From Candidatus Acidiferrum typicum (GTDB taxonomy: Bacteria; Acidobacteriota; Terriglobia; Acidiferrales; UBA7541), in contig JAOAPV010000128.1 of the NCBI GenBank assembly GCA_025463055.1, forward strand, positions 1 to 61,333: a stretch of 61,333 bases of DNA, given 5' to 3'. Below the pieces are notes generated by a model. The model was given only the letters and a program-made list of their open reading frames with translations. It was not told the DNA's origin and ran no database searches. Position numbers and translations under genes: made by a program. Positions 8,840 to 17,351 of the stretch are shown in pieces (the first letter of the stretch is position 1; the number at the start of each line of letters is the position of its first letter).

Positions 8840-10244
8840 GTGTGACTTCAGAGGCGGATTCGTAACCTTGAGTCAATGGCAAAACTACCGTAAACGTTGA
8901 TCCGACACCCGGAGTGCTCTCGCATTCGATAGAGCCGCCTTGGGCGCGCACGATCGCTTGCGCGATGGCCAAGCCTAGGCCGCCGCTCTGCGCCTCGCCG
9001 CTACTGGCGGGAGCGGCGCGATAGAACCTTTCAAAGATGAATGGCAAGTGCTCACTGGAGATTCCCACGCCCTGATCCGCGAAAGACGCGCGAACTTCGC
9101 CATCGCGATTGTGTAAAGTCACACAGACGCTTGTACCACTGGCAGAATATTTGATGGCATTATCCAGGAATATCAAGAAGAGCTGATGCAAGAAGGCTTC
9201 GTCTCCGACATACGGAATTTCCTGGTTCAAGTCACGGACGATACGGATATTTTTCGCGCGAGCTCGGAAGGTTACCAAGGCGCAAGCCTCCTCAAGCGTT
9301 TCATTGATATACAAGGGATCGCACACGAGGTGCAGCTGTCCCGCATCCGCCATTGAAAGGGTGAACAGACCTTCCACGATGCGCGTGAGCTTTTTGAATT
9401 CGTCGTCGAAGACACACAGGGTTTCGCGGTATTCCTCGACGGTGCGCGGCTTGGACAGCATCAATTCTGTTTCGCCGTGGAGAACCGAGAGAGGGGTCCG
9501 GAGTTCGTGTGACGCATCAGTCACGAACTGCCGCAACTGCCGAACGGCGCCGTCCACGCTTTCTAACAGGCGATTAAAAGTTTCCGCCAAGCGCCCCAGT
9601 TCGTCGTGGGGAGAGGAAATAGGCAGAGGACGCCAGAAACCCTCGCGATTCGTTACGCGATTGGCCATGAGCGCCGCATGTTCAGTAAGCGCGGTGATCG
9701 GAGCCAGGCTTCTGCCCACGTACACCGTGGAAATTAATGCCGTCGCCAGGAGGCTCACTAGAAACAGAAATATGGCTATGCCTCCAAAGCTGTCTACCAC
9801 GCGATTGGTACCAAACGTAGGAATGGCAACAGCCAGCACGAGAGATCTTGGTCCCTGCTGAAAGGGTATCAGCGCTAAGCGCACGGACTCGCCAGTACCA
9901 AGCGCCGCAAAGCCAAACGTTGGCTGCGAAATGGAAGTGCTGATTCCTTTCAAGTCTATCGGCGCTTCCAAGTTTCGCGATCGCTGCAGGACGCGACCGT
10001 CCCGGTCCAGCAGCTCAAAGAATTGTCCCGCGATATCCATCCGGTTTATGTCTTGCGAGCGGGGTTCTGCGACGAGGTCTGCGATGATCGGGCGCGTAGT
10101 CTCTTGCAGTTGACGATTGAGCTGAGTTGAAACTTCGTGCGCCAGGAGTGCCCAGAATCCGAGGTAAGAAGCCGCTAGGATCACGGCGACAACGGTGCAG
10201 AAGAGCACCATCATCCGGAAGCGGAGCGAGCGGTGTTTCATCAT
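8814..10244 (-). CDS. Sensor histidine kinase (HAMP, HisKA, HATPase)
   Basis: A 476-residue membrane kinase. Transmembrane helix 1 is at about 12-34, a periplasmic sensor at 35-150, and helix 2 at about 152-175. A HAMP region (to about 235), the HisKA box with FVTDASHELRTPLSVLHG (phospho-His at 246) and a C-terminal HATPase with DNAIKYSASG and GGLGLAIAQAIV complete it. It resembles heavy-metal/CusS-type kinases in architecture, but the periplasmic domain has no obvious metal motif. The start overlaps the response regulator stop by 4 bp (ATGA), so the two are translationally coupled. The TonB receptor follows directly, which suggests the pair senses the receptor's substrate. Confidence 0.92.
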   Translation of the reverse strand: MMKHRSLRFRMMVLFCTVVAVILAASYLGFWALLAHEVSTQLNRQLQETTRPIIADLVAEPRSQDINRMDIAGQFFELLDRDGRVLQRSRNLEAPIDLKGISTSISQPTFGFAALGTGESVRLALIPFQQGPRSLVLAVAIPTFGTNRVVDSFGGIAIFLFLVSLLATALISTVYVGRSLAPITALTEHAALMANRVTNREGFWRPLPISSPHDELGRLAETFNRLLESVDGAVRQLRQFVTDASHELRTPLSVLHGETELMLSKPRTVEEYRETLCVFDDEFKKLTRIVEGLFTLSMADAGQLHLVCDPLYINETLEEACALVTFRARAKNIRIVRDLNQEIPYVGDEAFLHQLFLIFLDNAIKYSASGTSVCVTLHNRDGEVRASFADQGVGISSEHLPFIFERFYRAAPASSGEAQSGGLGLAIAQAIVRAQGGSIECESTPGVGSTFTVVLPLTQGYESASEVTPKRKLILH

Positions 10245-10915
10245 TCGGGTAATCCCAGCCGGTAACCGACACCACGCACGGTGTGGATCAACTTCGCAGT
10301 GCGATCCTCGTCAATCTTCTGGCGCAAGCGGTTTATGTAGACTTCCACCAGATTGGTTTCGCTATCGAAATGGCAATCCCAGACATGTTCGATGATTTCA
10401 CTTCGGGTGACCAATTCCGGAGCATGAAGCAGAAACAATTCCAAAAGCGCAAATTCCTTCGCCGTTAGCGGAATTACTTCCGATCCCCGTGTGGCGCGAC
10501 GGCGATGCCGATCCAGCGACAGGTCGGCATAGCGGAGTTTGGCATTACCGCTGTGAAAACCGCGACGCACGAGGGCCCGTACCCGCGCGAGTAGCTCCGC
10601 TAGAGCAAAAGGCTTGGCGAGGTAGTCATCAGCCCCGGCGTCCAATCCGGCTACCCTTTGCTCGACTAAACCTCGCGCGGTCAGCATCAGGACGGGAGCT
10701 TCGACGCCTTGCTGCCGGAGTTCACGGCAGACTTCCAGGCCACTCATGCCGGGCAGCCGAACGTCTAAAAGAATAGCGTCGTATGTGACGTCTATCGCTT
10801 GTTCAAGCCCTTTCTCACCAGTTTCGGCAACGTCAACCGCGTAGGAATTTTCGCGCAAAGCTCGTGCGATGAAGCTAGCGACCTTCCGTTCGTCTTCGAT
10901 TAGTAGGATCCGCAT
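10241..10915 (-). CDS. OmpR/PhoB-family response regulator
   Basis: A 224-residue protein with a receiver domain (acidic pocket ED at 7-8, phospho-acceptor D51 in LLDVRLPGMSG, conserved K in DDYLAKPF). A winged-helix effector domain follows (LTAKEFALLELFLLHAP, then LVEVYINRLRQKID and HTVRGVGYRLG). It belongs to the CusR/CopR/TctD-like branch. It partners the kinase that overlaps its 3' end. Because OmpR-type regulators bind 11-bp-period direct repeats, it is the best candidate for the three repeat elements found at the TonB receptor, propeller and MmgE/PrpD promoters; this is inference. Confidence 0.93.
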   Translation of the reverse strand: MRILLIEDERKVASFIARALRENSYAVDVAETGEKGLEQAIDVTYDAILLDVRLPGMSGLEVCRELRQQGVEAPVLMLTARGLVEQRVAGLDAGADDYLAKPFALAELLARVRALVRRGFHSGNAKLRYADLSLDRHRRRATRGSEVIPLTAKEFALLELFLLHAPELVTRSEIIEHVWDCHFDSETNLVEVYINRLRQKIDEDRTAKLIHTVRGVGYRLGLPE

Positions 10916-10991
10916 GGCGAATAACTCACATCATTGCATACGGCGCGCGGGTGCGTGTGTGAAACCTCTGCTTGTAAGGAGCTTCGAAATC

Positions 10992-12299
10992 TTACTTCAA
11001 ATCGTTGCGAATGATCTGGCCGCCCTTCATTACAAATTTTACGCGCTCGAGTTCAGTTATGTCACTCAATGGGCTTCCTGCAACGGCAATGATGTCCGCG
11101 AACTTTCCCTTCTCGATTGAGCCGATACGGTCTTGCCATCCCATCATCTCTGCCGCCACGGTGGTCGCGGTTTGGATGGCCTGCGCCGTCGACATACCAT
11201 ATTTCACCAGGTAGGCAAATTCTCTCGCCTGCACCCCGTGAGGGAAGGGCCCGGCGCCGCTCCCGAAAGAAATTTTGACTCCTCGCGATATCGCCAAACG
11301 TCCGCTCTTTTCCCGCAATGCCGCAAGACTATACTTGGCGCCCGTCGCCTTGGCATCCCGGGCGGTGTAATCAGAAAGAGAATAGTGGTAGGCGGTTAGC
11401 TCGAGATAAATGCCTTTGCTTTTCATTTGATCTGCGGTGGCATCGTCCAGCTCAATGGCATGCTCGACAGTATCGACTCCGGCGTTGACGCAGTTGCGTA
11501 AGCCCTCGCCGCCGAACGCATGGCACGCAGTTTTTTTCTTGTGACGATGGGCTTCGTCAACAATGGCATCGACCTCTTCCTTGGTAAAGGTCGGATCACT
11601 CCGCAACTCGCCGTCGGATTCGAATTCGTAGTCAGCCGTCGAGTGGAACTTAATCCAGTCTGCGCCATAGTGAATCTGCTCGCGGACGGCTTGGCGCGCT
11701 GCCCAGGGGCTATCCACCGTCTGATAGTTCCTGGGCAGGCTCACCTCCGGCGAACCCAGCATTCCCTCCCCCGTGGCGACCAGACCCATGGTTGACACTT
11801 GCATCCGTGGCCCCTGAAAAAATCCGCGGTTAATAGCTTTCTTGATGTCCACGTCGGCGTAGCCGCCTCCGTGGCTCATCAAATCGCGTAGGGTCGTGAA
11901 TCCAGCCCGCAAATCCTTCTGTGCATTCGCAAGTGCGAGAAGCGTACGGTACTCGCGCGTGTCATTAATGGGGCTCGCGAACGGGGGACCGCCGGGCTTT
12001 ATGTCGTCGAGTCCGTATCCGAAGACGTGGGTGTGTCCGTCGATTAGCCCGGGCAACACTGTGCTCCCGCTGAGATCAATAACTTGCGCTCCCGGCGGAA
12101 CTTGTACGCGATCGGCTGGTCCAACGGCAGTGATTTTGTCCTCCTCGACTAGAATCACCTGGTTTTCCACGACTTTGCCGGACTTGCTATCAAACAACCG
12201 GCCCGCACGAATTACTGTGACCTGCGTTTGTGCGCGTACCGCTGTCGCGGCAAAGCACACCAAGGCACAAGCCACAAACCGGAACGCAAGGATTTTCAA
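10992..12299 (-). CDS. Amidohydrolase-superfamily protein with an apparently altered metal site, secreted
   Basis: A 435-residue protein with a signal peptide (about 1-23) and an amidohydrolase fold of the imidazolonepropionase/Xaa-Pro dipeptidase-like group (COG1228). Metal ligands are present: H89 and H91 (DGHTHVFG), K217 (DWIKFHS), H260 (TACHAFGGEG) and H280 (VDTVEHAIEL). The last conserved ligand, the Asp of the usual FGTDAG...PHG motif, is Gly348 here (FGSGAGPFPHG). A single base change (GAC to GGC) would explain this. The protein may be inactive or use another residue. It lies 76 bp upstream of the response regulator and 57 bp downstream of the propeller gene, so it is probably in the same operon. 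Confidence 0.88.
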   Translation of the reverse strand: MKILAFRFVACALVCFAATAVRAQTQVTVIRAGRLFDSKSGKVVENQVILVEEDKITAVGPADRVQVPPGAQVIDLSGSTVLPGLIDGHTHVFGYGLDDIKPGGPPFASPINDTREYRTLLALANAQKDLRAGFTTLRDLMSHGGGYADVDIKKAINRGFFQGPRMQVSTMGLVATGEGMLGSPEVSLPRNYQTVDSPWAARQAVREQIHYGADWIKFHSTADYEFESDGELRSDPTFTKEEVDAIVDEAHRHKKKTACHAFGGEGLRNCVNAGVDTVEHAIELDDATADQMKSKGIYLELTAYHYSLSDYTARDAKATGAKYSLAALREKSGRLAISRGVKISFGSGAGPFPHGVQAREFAYLVKYGMSTAQAIQTATTVAAEMMGWQDRIGSIEKGKFADIIAVAGSPLSDITELERVKFVMKGGQIIRNDLK

Positions 12300-12356
12300 A
12301 CGACCCTCCGATAAACAACTCGAGCGTTCAATTGCGGTAGACGTTTGTACTCCGTT

Positions 12357-13364
12357 TTATAAAACGTCAAAGACCAATATCTTCGCCGGATCTGTTCCGT
12401 GCTGTGGCACCGCAACGAAATACCGTTTCAACTCGGGCACCAGGCGAGCTGTCCTTGCCATAGGCCCGGTGGGGATTTGCGCCAAGAGCTTGTATTCATC
12501 GGGGCTAGACTGTTGGTAAACGTCCACATTGCCGTCGCTGGCGGTGTAAATGCGCTTACTCGCGGGATCGTAGACAGCGTCGTCAACGCCCTTGGTGATG
12601 GGCAAGGCGGCGATTTCTTTGCCTGTTTGCGTATCCATAACGACCATGGTCGCGGTGCGGCAGGCAATAAACAGCCGGTGGTTGGTTTCATCAAGGGCCA
12701 TAGCTACATTGGTCTTGCATTTTGTTACTGGCCAACTGGCAACGATGGCGCGCTTATCGCGGTCGACCACATCTACTTGGTTCTTAGCTTTGTTGTTGAC
12801 GTAAAGTCTTGGCGTGGCACTCTCGAGAGTCGTGGCCTCGAGCGTTTCTCCGTCGATCTTGATGTCAGCGACTTTCTTCCCCGCCGTGGTATCCACCACG
12901 GTCAGCATCGAGTAGGTTTGGTGGACGTCGCCACCGCCGTTGTCGATATACAGATATTTTGTCTTCGGGTCGTACCCAATCGAGTCCGCATCTTCCAAGA
13001 GTTTCACTGTCGAAAGCAACTTATACGTCTTACCATCGAAAATCTTGAGGTCGCCGGCTTCGCCATCCGTAACGTAAATTCGATCGAGATCCTCGCGATA
13101 CAGCACTGCGTGCGGTTTTTCGATTCCGCTGATGGTGTGAATCGGTTTGCCACTCTTTAATTCAAAGACACGAACTGACTTCGAGCCTTCCGGCGTGGCA
13201 AACAGCCGATCCCCCTTCAGGTCGACACCAAAATGATCAAACTGCCCCTTAGCGTCGGGCGGAAGCGTTATGGTCTGGGCAAGTTTGAGCGGGGCGTCCT
13301 GAGCTCTCGCTGGAATCACAATTAAAGCGAGAAAGGCCGCCAAAACGGAATATCGATTCTTCAT
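12357..13364 (-). CDS. YncE-like beta-propeller protein, secreted (paralogue of the divergent 13608 gene)
   Basis: A 335-residue exported propeller. The ATG at 13364 is chosen because AGGAGAG stands six bases upstream and it starts directly with a signal peptide ending IPARAQ; an upstream in-frame ATG would add 21 non-signal residues. Blades show repeated patterns such as GFDxF-type FDHFGVDLKGDRLF, DADSIGYDPKTKYLYI and NHRLFIACRTATMVVMDTQT. It is roughly half identical to the protein encoded divergently at 13608, so the pair arose by duplication. It heads the minus-strand block, with the conserved operator element 75 bp upstream. Probable periplasmic binding role; no enzyme motif is seen. Confidence 0.87.
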   Translation of the reverse strand: MKNRYSVLAAFLALIVIPARAQDAPLKLAQTITLPPDAKGQFDHFGVDLKGDRLFATPEGSKSVRVFELKSGKPIHTISGIEKPHAVLYREDLDRIYVTDGEAGDLKIFDGKTYKLLSTVKLLEDADSIGYDPKTKYLYIDNGGGDVHQTYSMLTVVDTTAGKKVADIKIDGETLEATTLESATPRLYVNNKAKNQVDVVDRDKRAIVASWPVTKCKTNVAMALDETNHRLFIACRTATMVVMDTQTGKEIAALPITKGVDDAVYDPASKRIYTASDGNVDVYQQSSPDEYKLLAQIPTGPMARTARLVPELKRYFVAVPQHGTDPAKILVFDVL

Positions 13365-13439
13365 TTGCTCTCCTGAGCGTTGATTGGGCTGAACTGCGAA
13401 ATCGCCCGGCAGAGCATAATTCATCAATCGCCTTGTTAG

Positions 13440-13466
13440 CTTAAATGAAGATTAATTTCTGTTTAG
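13440..13466 (-). promoter_or_regulatory. Direct-repeat operator, copy 2, between the divergent propeller genes
   Basis: Read toward the minus-strand propeller it contains TAAACAGAAATTAA followed by a third TAA, with an 11-bp period. It matches copy 1 at 22 of 27 and copy 3 at about 20 of 27 positions by eye. The position in the 243-bp divergent intergenic region would let one regulator act on both the minus-strand block and the plus-strand catabolic block. A clear -10 box next to it was not found. Confidence 0.55.
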
Positions 13467-13607
13467 TTCGGTAAGAGCGAGGGCTCGATTGAAGTAGATT
13501 GACCAACCGGCACGGGAATCGCGGCTTTCCTTTCATCGGACAAACTAGGCGTAGGGGAAGCCAGCGACGAACGATGGAACCTGTCTCTTAATGCGAGAGG
13601 AGCCCCT

Positions 13608-14627
13608 ATGAAGTCCACACGAGCCGCCATCATGGCGCTAATGGTTTTTCTCGGAGGCGTCGCTAAGGCAAAAGATAATCCGCCATTGAAACTTGCGGAT
13701 ACGATCTCGCTGCCCGGTCTTAAGGACGGCGACTTTGATCATTTCGCTCTTGATCTAGAAGGGCATCGTCTTTTCCTCACCGGGGAGGAGAACGACAAGG
13801 TCCTGGTTTTCGACACCTCCACGAACAAGCTTATTCACACGATTGAGGAATCGAAAGCGCCGCACGCCATTCTTTACCGCGGCGATCTTAAGAAGCTTTT
13901 CGTCGTCGAAGGGGATGCATCGGCGGTCAAGGTATACGACGGTGAGAGCTACAAGCCGATCGCTGAGATTAAGGTTTCCGTCGACGCGGATTCCATTGCT
14001 TACGATCCCGCTACGCAGTACCTGTACGTGGTGAATGGGGGCCGGGAAGCGCATACGCCCTATTCATTGATCAGCGTGATTGATACGAACAGCTCCAAGA
14101 AATTGCGCGACATCAAAATTCCTTCGAATCACGTCGAAGCGATTGTGCTGGAAAAATCCGGGCCGCGGATGTTCATGAACATTACCGGCAAAAATGCGGT
14201 GGGGGTCATGGACCGAAATAAATCGGTGCTCGAAGCCACTTGGCCCCTGCCGGCTGGCGACAAGCTGAATGTGGCGATGGCGTTGGATGAAGCGAATCAT
14301 CGCCTTTTCGTGGTCACCAGAACTCCCGGTAAGTTAATCGTGTTGAATTCAGATACGGGCAAAGTTGTGACTAGTGTTCCGGCAGTGGGCATGGTCGACG
14401 ACATGGCCTACGACGCCAAACAAAAGCGCATTTACGTGGCGGGGGACCAATTCGTGGATGTCTTCAACCAAAAAGACCCCGATCAATATGAGCGTGTGGC
14501 CAGAATCCCCGGCAGCTTCCGGGCTAAGACCGGCATTCTGGTCCCCGAACTGAACCGCTACTACCTGGCTGTGCCTCATCACGAGAGTCACGAAGCCGAA
14601 GTCAGAGTCTACGACGTGCAGCCCTGA
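13608..14627 (+). CDS. YncE-like beta-propeller protein, secreted
   Basis: A 339-residue protein with a short signal peptide (to about VAKAKD) and a full propeller. Its order and wording of blades matches the divergent neighbour at 12357-13364: FDHFALDLEGHRLF, APHAILYRGDLKKLFVV, DADSIAYDPATQYLYVVNGG, NVAMALDEANHRLFVV. A GAGAGGAG Shine-Dalgarno precedes the ATG, and its 5' bases can pair with TCTC just upstream in a small hairpin. It is the first gene of the plus-strand block, 61 bp ahead of the first MmgE/PrpD gene. Function unknown; probably a periplasmic ligand-binding or scaffold protein of the same pathway. Confidence 0.87.
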   Translation: MKSTRAAIMALMVFLGGVAKAKDNPPLKLADTISLPGLKDGDFDHFALDLEGHRLFLTGEENDKVLVFDTSTNKLIHTIEESKAPHAILYRGDLKKLFVVEGDASAVKVYDGESYKPIAEIKVSVDADSIAYDPATQYLYVVNGGREAHTPYSLISVIDTNSSKKLRDIKIPSNHVEAIVLEKSGPRMFMNITGKNAVGVMDRNKSVLEATWPLPAGDKLNVAMALDEANHRLFVVTRTPGKLIVLNSDTGKVVTSVPAVGMVDDMAYDAKQKRIYVAGDQFVDVFNQKDPDQYERVARIPGSFRAKTGILVPELNRYYLAVPHHESHEAEVRVYDVQP

Positions 14628-14688
14628 TAACGTCGAACTTGTGGCTTCAATTCGAGGTGGCTGGATCATCACATGGTCGGGTAAATAA

Positions 14689-16182
14689 ATGCTAAGGCGG
14701 GAGTTCGGCAAAGCCTCTCTGGGCATTATGGCTTCGAGGGCGCTTTCTGTTTCGGCAAAGAGAGCAGAATGGTCCGCCGGTGGCTTCCCCAAAACTCCCG
14801 GATTGACTGCCTACGTCGGCAAATTCGTCACGACGATGACGTACGAACAGATTCCTGAAGACGTAATCGAATTGGGAAAGAAATCGATCCTCGACGGTCT
14901 GGGATTGGCTTTGGCTGGCTCGCGCGCGGAGACCGGATCGATCTCGCGGAAATATGTCCAGCAAATTGGCGTATGCAATGGAAAAGCGACCATCATTGGT
15001 TCGGCACAAAGGACCTCGCCCCGTTTCGCCGCGCTCGTCAACGCCATTTCTATTCACGCCGACGATTTCGACGATACTCAGCTTGCCGCTGCAAAAGACA
15101 GGGTATACGGTCTGCTCATGCATCCTACGGTCCCCGTGCTGCCCTCGATTTTCGCTCTTGCGGAGCAACGAGCAGTAAGTGGCAAAGAATGGATGCTTGC
15201 TTATCATGTTGGTGCTGAAGTGGAATGCAAGATCGCGGAAGCCATTGCGCCTCGCCACTATCAAGATGGATTTCATACGACTGGCACTTGCGGGCCGTTC
15301 GGTTCGGCTGCTGCCTGCGCCAAGCTCCTCAAATTCGATCTATCAAGAACGCTGAACGCCTTCGGCCTGGCAGCCAGCCAATCTGGAGGCATGCGCGAAA
15401 ACTTCGGCACTATGACTAAACCCTTCCAGGCTGGGCACGCAGCAGAAAGCGGTCTGATTTCTGCCGAACTGGTTGCCCTAGGGTGGACTGCGGCGGAGCA
15501 AATCCTCGAAGCAGATAGAGGTTTCTTCCACGCGTCCGGCGGTTCATACGACCCATCTGCGATCATGGACCGCTTGGGAAATCCGTGGACCTTTGCCTCG
15601 CCCGGTGTGTCACTGAAGCCCTATCCTTCTGGGTCGCTGACGCATCCTGCGATGACCGAACTCGCACGCTTGATCGATGCTCACAAAATACAGGCGCCGC
15701 AGGTGGAAAAGGTCGATATTGGGGCAAATCACAATATGACCACCACGCTTCTCCACCATCAGCCCAAAACCGGACTCGAGGCAAAATTCAGCATGGAGTT
15801 CTGCATGGCAATTCTTCTGCTGGAGCACAAGGCGGGTTTGGGCCAATTTTCGGATAAGGTGGTTCGTCGTCCGGATGTACAGGAGATGATCCGCAAGATC
15901 AATTTTTACGTTGACCCTGAAGCCGAAAGCGCCGGCTACGACAAAATGACCTCGATCCTGAAAATCCATTTGACTGACGGCACCACGATCACGGGCCGGG
16001 CCGACTTCGGCAAAGGCAGTCCGGCAAACCCCATGAGCTTTGACGAGGCGGCAACAAAGTTCCGGGGATGCGCCGAATTCGCCGACTGGCCCAAGGCAAA
16101 GACGGAACAGATAATTGCGTTCACAAAATCGTTGGAGGCTGCTCCCGATATGTCCGCGCTCTCACCGCTGCTATCGGCGTAA
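14689..16182 (+). CDS. MmgE/PrpD family protein with Tat-like signal (copy 1)
   Basis: A 497-residue MmgE/PrpD protein; the family includes 2-methylcitrate dehydratase and cis-aconitate decarboxylase. The N-terminus MLRREFGKASLGIM has a twin-arginine pattern (RR-x-F-x-K) followed by a weakly hydrophobic stretch, so export is possible but unproven. The family's active-site region is visible as HADDFDD, with TGTCGPFGSAAAC and KPYPSGSLTHPAMT further on. It differs clearly from copies 2 and 3, which are closer to each other. It lies 19 bp before the dehydrogenase gene. The likely reaction is dehydration or decarboxylation of a hydroxy-tricarboxylate or related acid; the substrate is unknown. Confidence 0.88.
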   Translation: MLRREFGKASLGIMASRALSVSAKRAEWSAGGFPKTPGLTAYVGKFVTTMTYEQIPEDVIELGKKSILDGLGLALAGSRAETGSISRKYVQQIGVCNGKATIIGSAQRTSPRFAALVNAISIHADDFDDTQLAAAKDRVYGLLMHPTVPVLPSIFALAEQRAVSGKEWMLAYHVGAEVECKIAEAIAPRHYQDGFHTTGTCGPFGSAAACAKLLKFDLSRTLNAFGLAASQSGGMRENFGTMTKPFQAGHAAESGLISAELVALGWTAAEQILEADRGFFHASGGSYDPSAIMDRLGNPWTFASPGVSLKPYPSGSLTHPAMTELARLIDAHKIQAPQVEKVDIGANHNMTTTLLHHQPKTGLEAKFSMEFCMAILLLEHKAGLGQFSDKVVRRPDVQEMIRKINFYVDPEAESAGYDKMTSILKIHLTDGTTITGRADFGKGSPANPMSFDEAATKFRGCAEFADWPKAKTEQIIAFTKSLEAAPDMSALSPLLSA

Positions 16183-16201
16183 GCAACACGAATAGGGACT
16201 G

Positions 16202-17269
16202 ATGAAAACCTTCAAAATCGCAGTAATCGCCGGAGACGGCATCGGGAAAGAGGTCGTTCCCGAAGGCATTCGTGTTCTCGAAGCGGCAGGGCAGCGTTTC
16301 GGGTTTCGCTTGCAGTGCCAAGCGTTCGATTGGAGCTGCGAGACCTATGTACACACCGGCAAAATGATGCCGGATGACGGCCTAAGGCAAATGCGGCCTT
16401 TCGATGCAATTTTCCTCGGTGCTGTTGGCCACCCTAGCGTTCCGGATCATGTCTCGCTCTGGGGCCTTCTGATCCCCATACGGCGTGCTTTCCGGCAATA
16501 CGTCAATCTTCGTCCCGTGCGCCTTTTCGACGGAATTGAGTCGCCACTGAAGAAGTGGAAGCCTGGTCAGATCGATTTCACAATCGTTCGCGAGAACAAC
16601 GAGGGCGAATATTCGAACATTGGCGGACGTCTCTATGAAGGTACCGACGACGAAATGGCCGTGCAACAAACGGTATTCACACGACGCGGTGTGAATCGCG
16701 TCCTGCGTTTCGCCTTTGAATTGGCTGGCAAACGGAAGAAGCATCTGACCTCGGCCACGAAGTCTAACGGTATCATCCACACGATGCCGTTCTGGGACGA
16801 ATGCTTTCGTTCCATGGCCGCGGAGTTTCCGGACATTTGTACCGACCAGTTTCACATCGATATCTTGACCGCCCACTTTGTCCGCAACCCAGATTGGTTC
16901 GATGTCGTCGTCGGTTCAAATCTTTTCGGGGACATTTTGTCAGATCTTGGTCCCGCGGTGGTCGGCTCCATTGGGATCGCTCCCTCCGCCAATCTCAATC
17001 CCGAAGGGGAATTCCCCTCCATGTTTGAACCTGTTCACGGCTCTGCCCCGGATATAGCGGGAAAGGGAATTGCTAACCCCATTGGCCAGATTTGGTCCGG
17101 AGCAATGATGCTTCGGCACTTGGGCCTGCCGGAAGCAGCGGACGCCATTGAAAACGCAATCGCGGACGTCTTGGCGGAAAGAAATGTGCGGACTCCAGAC
17201 ATCGGAGGCAACTCCTCCACGAGGGAACTGGGTTCAGCAATTGCGTCGCGGGTGAGTCAGGAAAAATAG
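16202..17269 (+). CDS. Tartrate dehydrogenase / D-malate dehydrogenase family (decarboxylating)
   Basis: A 355-residue member of the isocitrate/isopropylmalate dehydrogenase superfamily. It is closest in motifs to tartrate dehydrogenase (TtuC) and D-malate dehydrogenase (DmlA). Diagnostic segments are SLWGLLIPIRRAFRQYVNLR, RENNEGEYSNIGGR, TSATKSNGI (catalytic Lys), DWFDVVVGSNLFGDILSDLG (metal Asp residues) and FEPVHGSAPDIAGKGIANP. The usual length is about 350-365 residues. These NAD- and divalent-metal-dependent enzymes oxidise tartrate or D-malate and can decarboxylate the product. It lies between an MmgE/PrpD gene and the carboxylate transporter, near the D-tartrate dehydratase, which favours a tartrate-type substrate. 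TtuC and DmlA cannot be told apart by reading alone. Confidence 0.9.
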   Translation: MKTFKIAVIAGDGIGKEVVPEGIRVLEAAGQRFGFRLQCQAFDWSCETYVHTGKMMPDDGLRQMRPFDAIFLGAVGHPSVPDHVSLWGLLIPIRRAFRQYVNLRPVRLFDGIESPLKKWKPGQIDFTIVRENNEGEYSNIGGRLYEGTDDEMAVQQTVFTRRGVNRVLRFAFELAGKRKKHLTSATKSNGIIHTMPFWDECFRSMAAEFPDICTDQFHIDILTAHFVRNPDWFDVVVGSNLFGDILSDLGPAVVGSIGIAPSANLNPEGEFPSMFEPVHGSAPDIAGKGIANPIGQIWSGAMMLRHLGLPEAADAIENAIADVLAERNVRTPDIGGNSSTRELGSAIASRVSQEK

Positions 17270-17351
17270 CCCCTTTTATCAATATTCGGCACGGCACGAG
17301 GCAGCGCACAATCCGTTATTACAGCGCGCTATAGGCAAATTTGACCTACGA

